Position numbers and translations under genes: made by a program | The notes under the pieces: model-generated | The model's database searches: none | Told to the model about the DNA's origin: nothing | The model's input: the letters and a program-made list of their open reading frames with translations, nothing else | In this document: piece after piece, positions 59,581-64,000 of the stretch | How positions within the stretch are numbered: position 1 is the stretch's first letter | Layout: every line of letters starts with the position of its first letter | From: Allium sativum | Taxonomy: Eukaryota > Streptophyta > Magnoliopsida > Asparagales > Amaryllidaceae | Assembly (NCBI GenBank): GCA_030737875.1 | Contig: CM060919.1 | Location: forward strand, 807,657,160 to 807,721,159 | Direction of reading: 5' to 3' | Length of the DNA stretch: 64,000 nucleotides

Positions 59581-61244
59581 CTTGCCCAAAAGTAGTGCCA
59601 CATCACCTTTTCTCTTCTACTCCCAACCACGCAAAAATCTTCACCGTGAACACAAGGAACCTAAACCGTTCCCACTTCCACCACCGAACATCCAAATCGT
59701 GACGAATTTAGATCATCTCGCTGCCACCGTTTTAATCGCGTCGCTGGGCTCCACCATTGCCCTAAAACCAGCCTCACTCGGCAGTCTCCTCCTCCTTGAA
59801 TTCCCCAAAACCTGCGTTGCCTTCTAGGCCTGATTTGGGAAATTTTGTATATCTTCAAACTCGATCAATCATATAGATCTGAAGCCCTCACATACTACTA
59901 AAACGTTGCTTTGGAAATCGATTGAAATCATTGAGAATCGAAGGAGAAATTAACAATTAAAGTTTGGAACATCCGCGGCCATTCGAAATTAAGGAGATGG
60001 CGGCCTAAGAATTAGGGTTTTTAGAATAATATTTCAATAATAAATTCATCATTTTGCGCGTATTTAAGACAAAATTCGGACTGGTTCCAAATCAAGCCCG
60101 CTTACTACCTAACAATATGTTTTGACGCCTTCTATACGCATAGGAATATGTTTCGAAGTCCAATTCCAAAGCCTGTAGCAGTTTTTCTAAAACTTGATTA
60201 TTTAATTGAATTGTACATATAAATTTATGCGTGTTTTAATTTCTTACGATCAAACTATAATTCTGATGGCTACGGAATTTTAGATCATACAATAATTTAC
60301 AATCCCGGATCCAATAAAACTAATTTCATCGAATTATGAGATTATTTGCAAAATGACAATTTTAACCAGTTCATTAATATATTAGAATATTCATTTTCGT
60401 TTATTCACCTTTAAATTAAATTCAAAGGTTTATAAACTCTATTCAAATCAATACAAATAAATTAATATAACGTATAAATCAACTATCATTAATTGTTAAT
60501 TCAATTTTTCATTATTTACAATTCATATTCTATTTAAATTATTAATCACACCAATTAATTTCATTAAATTTATTAATATTAATTCCAACTTTCAATGATT
60601 ATCCATATAAACAAAATCACAAGTTTTAATTGTAACCAATACAAGTCACCACTATCAAAATAAGTTGAATTTAATTACTTAAGTAATTTACTTAAGTTTC
60701 CACTATACAATTTCACAATCAAATCATAAAAATTAAATTATAAACTTATTAACCCAATTTAATATAAATAATTTAATATTAAATCTCAACTCTAAATATT
60801 TAACAACACAAACCCATCATAGTTACATTTTCAATCAATGCACGCTATTGTTGTTATAACTGATTTGAAATTCATTACACGATTAAATGGATCTATATAA
60901 TACTGTATCCAATAAATTAGAATTATCAATATAAAACAAATCTCAAGATAAGTTAATTTATTTTATACTTTTAATTAAGTGTAGATCTTTAATTTCAATA
61001 TAAGTAATCTATCAAACATAAATCATTATCATATACAGCTATTGAAATTCATTGTTTAACAAGACAAGTTTAGTTCGTACCTTATCTATATACGACATAA
61101 AAAAATATTATTTAAAACAAATTTTGTTCAAATACACATTAAATTTAATATTTTAAATTATCGCAAAATCTCGGGATGTTACATGTCCAATATCTTTATA
61201 CGATTTGTCTGCAACATAACAATATTTCACGATTTGTCTCAAAT

Positions 61245-62671
61245 ATCTCAGGATCATCCTAGTTAAGCTAGTAGTTGGTAACGCGGTTTTGAATATCATT
61301 AGGGCATGTGCCCCTCAGGTAGGCCTAAGCGAAGAAGCCAGGAGGAAGTTCTGGAAAGACTTGGATGTCATGGTTAGAGATGTGCCTGCTAGCGAGAAAC
61401 TTTTTATAGGAGGAGATTTTAATTGTCACGTTGGCTCATCTAGCGGAGGATTTGAGAGAGTGCATGGTGGTTTTAGTTTTGGCAGTAGGAACCAAGAGGA
61501 TGAAGAAATGTTGCATTTTTCTTTGTCTTTCGATCTCATGATTGCTAACACCTTCTTTAGAAAGAGACAATCACATCTGATCACCTTCAGTAGTACCAAA
61601 CATTCTAGCCAGGTTGACTTTGTCCTAACTAGATGGGACAGTAAACGAGACTGTGTTGATTGCAAGATCATACCTGGAGAATTTGTTGTCTCATAACATC
61701 ATCTCTTGGTTTGCATGCTCCGTCTTCGAGCGGTGAAGGATAAGAGAGCAAATAATAGTAGGACGAGATGGTGGAAACTCAAAGGAGACGACTTACGGGT
61801 GTTTAAAGATAAAGTGAGGGGAGAAGAGGCATGGAACATGGAAGGTGATGCAAGTGTCATATGGAATGAGATAGCAACTTGCATTAGAAGAGTGGCTAAT
61901 GAGGTGTTTGGGAAAACAAGAGGAAATATGCCTGAACCCAAGGATTCATGGTGGTGGAACGACGAGGTGCAAAAGGCTATAAAAGAGAAGAAGGAATGTT
62001 ACAAATGCGTGCACCATCGTAGGAGCGAGGACAATATAAAGAAGTACAAAGTGTCAAAGAAGACTGCAAAGTGAGCGGTGAGTGAAGCAAGGGTCGAGCA
62101 TATGAAGATTTGTATCAAAGGATGAGTACGAAGGAGGGTGAAAGAGATGTCTACATAATAGCCAAGCTACGCGAGAGGAGGGCAAGAGATTTCAACCAGA
62201 TTAAATGCATTAAGGACGAGAACGATAGGCTTTTGGTGAAGGACAGCGAGATAAAAAATAGATGGAGAGCATACCTCGATAGGCTTTTCAACGAAGAAAG
62301 TGATGGGTCCTCGATCGAGTTAGAAGACTCTGCCAACATCATCGATAGATATTTTGTTCGGAAAATTCAAGAGGCTGAGGTAAAGGGGACATTAAAACGG
62401 ATGAAGACAGGCAAGTCGGTAGGGCCTGATGACATTCTTATTGAGGTGTGGAGATGCTTTGGAGAAGCAGGAATAAACTAGCTAACTAAGTTGTTTAACA
62501 ATATTTCAAATCAAACAAGATGCCATATGAGTGGAGGAGAAGCGTTTTAGTTCCAATCTTCAAGAATAAAGGAAATATTCATAGTTGCACAAACTACAGA
62601 GGAATTAAGCTCATGAGTCATACAATGAAGCTTTGGGATAGAGTTTGCGAACAACGTTTGAGGAGGTTGAC
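61245..62671 (+). pseudogene. RTE-type LINE ORF2 fragment: endonuclease and start of RT, truncated by LTR N
   Basis: Coding similarity starts near 61245 (LVKLVVGNAVLNIIRACAPQ) and runs through the APE-type endonuclease, with GGDFNCHVG near 61410, a spacing segment and QVDFVLTRW near 61620. A linker region follows (SWWWNDEVQKAIKEKK, RRARDFNQIKCIKDENDRL), then TGKSVGPDDILIEVWRCFG and the RT segment NYRGIKLMSHTMKLWDRVCE at 62595-62655. Stops at 61694 (TAA), 62072 (TGA) and 62479 (TAG) fit Gln, Arg and Trp codons. Frameshifts lie near 62100 and 62510. The rest of RT and the 3' end are missing because LTR N begins at 62672. The 5' end is also missing, close to solo LTR L. Confidence 0.85.
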
Positions 62672-62886
62672 TGTAACACCCCGTAATTTTAATATTAAAA
62701 TTAACGAATTAAAGAATACTTACTTGTAAATGTGAGAATTAAGAGAAATAGGTTACGCCATTGCGTTCGTCTCGGAATTCTGGTTGAGATAGAGTCCAAG
62801 TTTGCGTAAAACGGATACCGTATGATGGAGATATGGATGAACGAAGTTAGACAGAAAAACCAGAAAGAAGAAAAAAAAAGTAGAAA

Positions 62887-62919
62887 TGCACTGGCGCACT
62901 TGGGAAGTGCGCCAGTGCA
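62887..62919. promoter_or_regulatory. Perfect 15-bp stem hairpin in LTR N
   Basis: TGCACTGGCGCACTT and AAGTGCGCCAGTGCA are perfect inverted repeats around GGG. A partial third arm, GCGCACTTCCCAAGTGCGCC, follows at 62931-62950. It lies about 210 bp upstream of the TATA box. Confidence 0.8.
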
Positions 62920-63127
62920 AAAATACACTAGCGCACTTCCCAAGTGCGCCCAGGCCGAGGTAAAAGCCTGCACAGCTTTCTGGGGCGTTCTGATCCATAT
63001 TGTGACTCATTGCTGAGTCCTTTCTGACTCCTTGTTGAGTCATTAGGGCTGACTTGTCACCCTATCCTGACTGAGTGGTTTTGATTAACCCTAAGATCAT
63101 CCGACGGCTATAATTAAATTGAAATTC

Positions 63128-63135
63128 TATATAAA
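63128..63135 (+). promoter_or_regulatory. TATA box in LTR N
   Basis: TATATAAA in TTCTATATAAACATGG, at the place of the TATA box of LTR E. Confidence 0.65.
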
Positions 63136-63433
63136 CATGGGTAGACTCAAACACTAAAATCAAATCAAAATTAGATCAATGGTCGTCATGTTGTCACTCC
63201 AAACCCTAGAGTAGCCGCCACCAACTAGAAGCAAAGTAAAGCAACTCAATTCAAATCAAATCAAGCCTAAAACTACAACAACGAAATTGTCTACAACAAG
63301 GGAATGCTAATCAATTAAAAAATTCAGATCGCAGAACTCAAGACCCCTTTTTCTTTGAGTTCTAGTCACTTTTAGGTTTAAGTAGATAAAAGTAAATTGT
63401 GGTAGACTATGATTTGGGTATATGTTGTTTGTA

Positions 63434-63850
63434 GTTATGCAAGTTTATTGTTGTTGTGGATCATGAAATTATACAAGTTCATTGTTATTGTGGATTATGA
63501 AATTATACAAGTTTATTGTTGTTGTGGATCATGAAATTATACAAGTTTATTGTTGTGGTGAATCATGAAATTATGCAAGTGAAATTCATAAACCTATGCA
63601 AGTTACCTATGCAAGTTACTATGTTGCGAATTCATGAATCTATGCAAGTTGCTATCATGAACCTATGCAAGTCACCTATGCAAGTTATTATGATTTAGAA
63701 CTCATGCAGTTATTAATTATGTTACGAATTCATGAACCTATTCAAGTTATTGTGTGATGAATTCATGAACCTATGCAAGTCACCTATGCAAGTTGTTATG
63801 TTGCAAAATCATGAATCTATGCAAGTTGTTAATTATGTGATGAATCATAA
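63434..63850 (+). repeat. ATGCAAGT/ATACAAGT tandem array in LTR N
   Basis: The first part has four units of about 45 bp (ACAAGTTTATTGTTGTTGTGG with ATCATGAAATTAT). The second part has units of 13-50 bp built on CCTATGCAAGTTACC and AATTCATGAACC. The same word is scattered in LTR E but is more regular here. Confidence 0.8.
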
Positions 63851-64000
63851 TTATATGCGAAGTTATCATGTCATTTTCCCTAGTTGTCATGCTTATGCCA
63901 AAAATTGTACTGAAACAACCACCTTGTCATTCCCTTTATTTTATTGTTGTGGCGAGGCTACTTTGTAGCCTCGATAATGCCAAAATGCACGTGATTACGC

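Larger units (their letters stand above)
57524..60924 (-). repeat. 1.7-kb tandem duplication inside LTR L
   Basis: Unit 1 (about 57524-59219) and unit 2 (about 59220-60924) align along their whole length with scattered differences. Both contain GCGTGAGTGG-TTTAATCACTC, a TATA-like box, the block GATTTAGATCATCTCGC, and the same long AT-rich tail ending AATAAATTAGAATT. Confidence 0.85.
54854..61183 (-). mobile_element. Solo LTR L, 6330 bp, target duplication TGTCC
   Basis: On the minus strand it starts TGTAACATCCCGAG at 61183 and ends CAGGTCGTTACA at 54854 (reading across the edge). TGTCC at 54849-54853 and 61184-61188 flanks it. No PBS or coding domain is inside. A 1.7-kb tandem duplication accounts for much of its size. 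The AT-rich parts at 56220-57520 and 60930-61180 show no gene. Confidence 0.8.
62672..64000 (+). mobile_element. LTR N, same family as E, continues past the window
   Basis: It starts TGTAACACCCCGTAA inside the LINE. Its first 600 bp follow LTR E closely: CGCCATTG-GTTCGTCTCGGAA, GCCTGCACAGCTTTCTGG, GATTAACCCTAAGATCATCC, and CCCTAGAGTAGCCGCCACCAA. Whether it is a solo LTR or the 5' end of a full element cannot be seen. Confidence 0.8.

Noticed and set aside
57652..59858. Two small host genes (frames starting near 57652 and 59582, and antisense partners)
   Set aside because: They are the two units of the tandem duplication in LTR L and the frames are not conserved between units.
62887..62919. 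microRNA precursor
   Set aside because: The stem is only 15 bp, too short for a plant precursor, and it lies in a repeated LTR.

Overview
The window is plant nuclear DNA, AT-rich and apparently heterochromatic. It is built almost entirely of nested LTR retrotransposons, with two decayed LINE-type coding fragments. I found no host single-copy gene, rRNA, tRNA or CRISPR array. Evidence for a plant: primer-binding sites matching plant tRNA-Asp and initiator tRNA-Met, Ty3/gypsy gag-pol of plant type, a DUF4283 plus CCHC zinc-knuckle protein, an RTE-type LINE endonuclease/RT, and LTRs starting TGTAACACCC. The species cannot be fixed from the sequence.

Layout, left to right. (1) 1-6422: a non-autonomous Athila/Tat-like element P with a tRNA-Asp PBS, a T-rich leader and one Asn/Phe-rich ORF broken by a single TAG. 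(2) 6423-14515: the 5' end of a minus-strand SIRE-like Ty1/copia element A. Its 1.5-kb LTR is split by the complete 6.2-kb element B (TSD AATAC), which has copia-like LTRs, no pol, and an array of tiny hairpins. (3) 14516-18760: a DUF4283/zinc-knuckle pseudogene on the minus strand. (4) 18761-22572: the 3' LTR C of a second SIRE-like element, interrupted by a partial gypsy LTR O. (5) 22573-35795: a Tat-lineage gypsy element D with decayed gag-pol, a hairpin-rich 3' region and an antisense coiled-coil ORF; a 3.3-kb solo LTR E (TSD ATAAG) sits inside it. (6) 35796-45748: LTR fragment I, the LTR F and gag of minus-strand element H, and minus-strand element G (gag-PR-RT-RH-INT) whose integrase is cut by F. 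(7) 45749-61183: very long solo LTRs J (TSD GTAGC/ATAGC), K nested in J (TSD AAATT) and L (TSD TGTCC). (8) 61245-64000: an RTE-type LINE fragment truncated by LTR N, which is of the same family as E.

Cross-cutting signals. Most interrupted reading frames carry stops where a Gln, Arg or Trp codon would fit, the pattern expected from C-to-T decay of methylated cytosines. Most LTRs carry a palindrome or short inverted repeat upstream of the TATA box, although its sequence differs between families. The most unusual structure is in B: about 25 mini-hairpins in 3.5 kb share a near-constant C(T/A)GAA loop while their 4-7 bp stems differ and co-vary. A second structured module, a tandemly duplicated foldback of about 95-100 nt, is shared by LTRs E and F with compensatory changes. 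Functional readings of these structures are inference.
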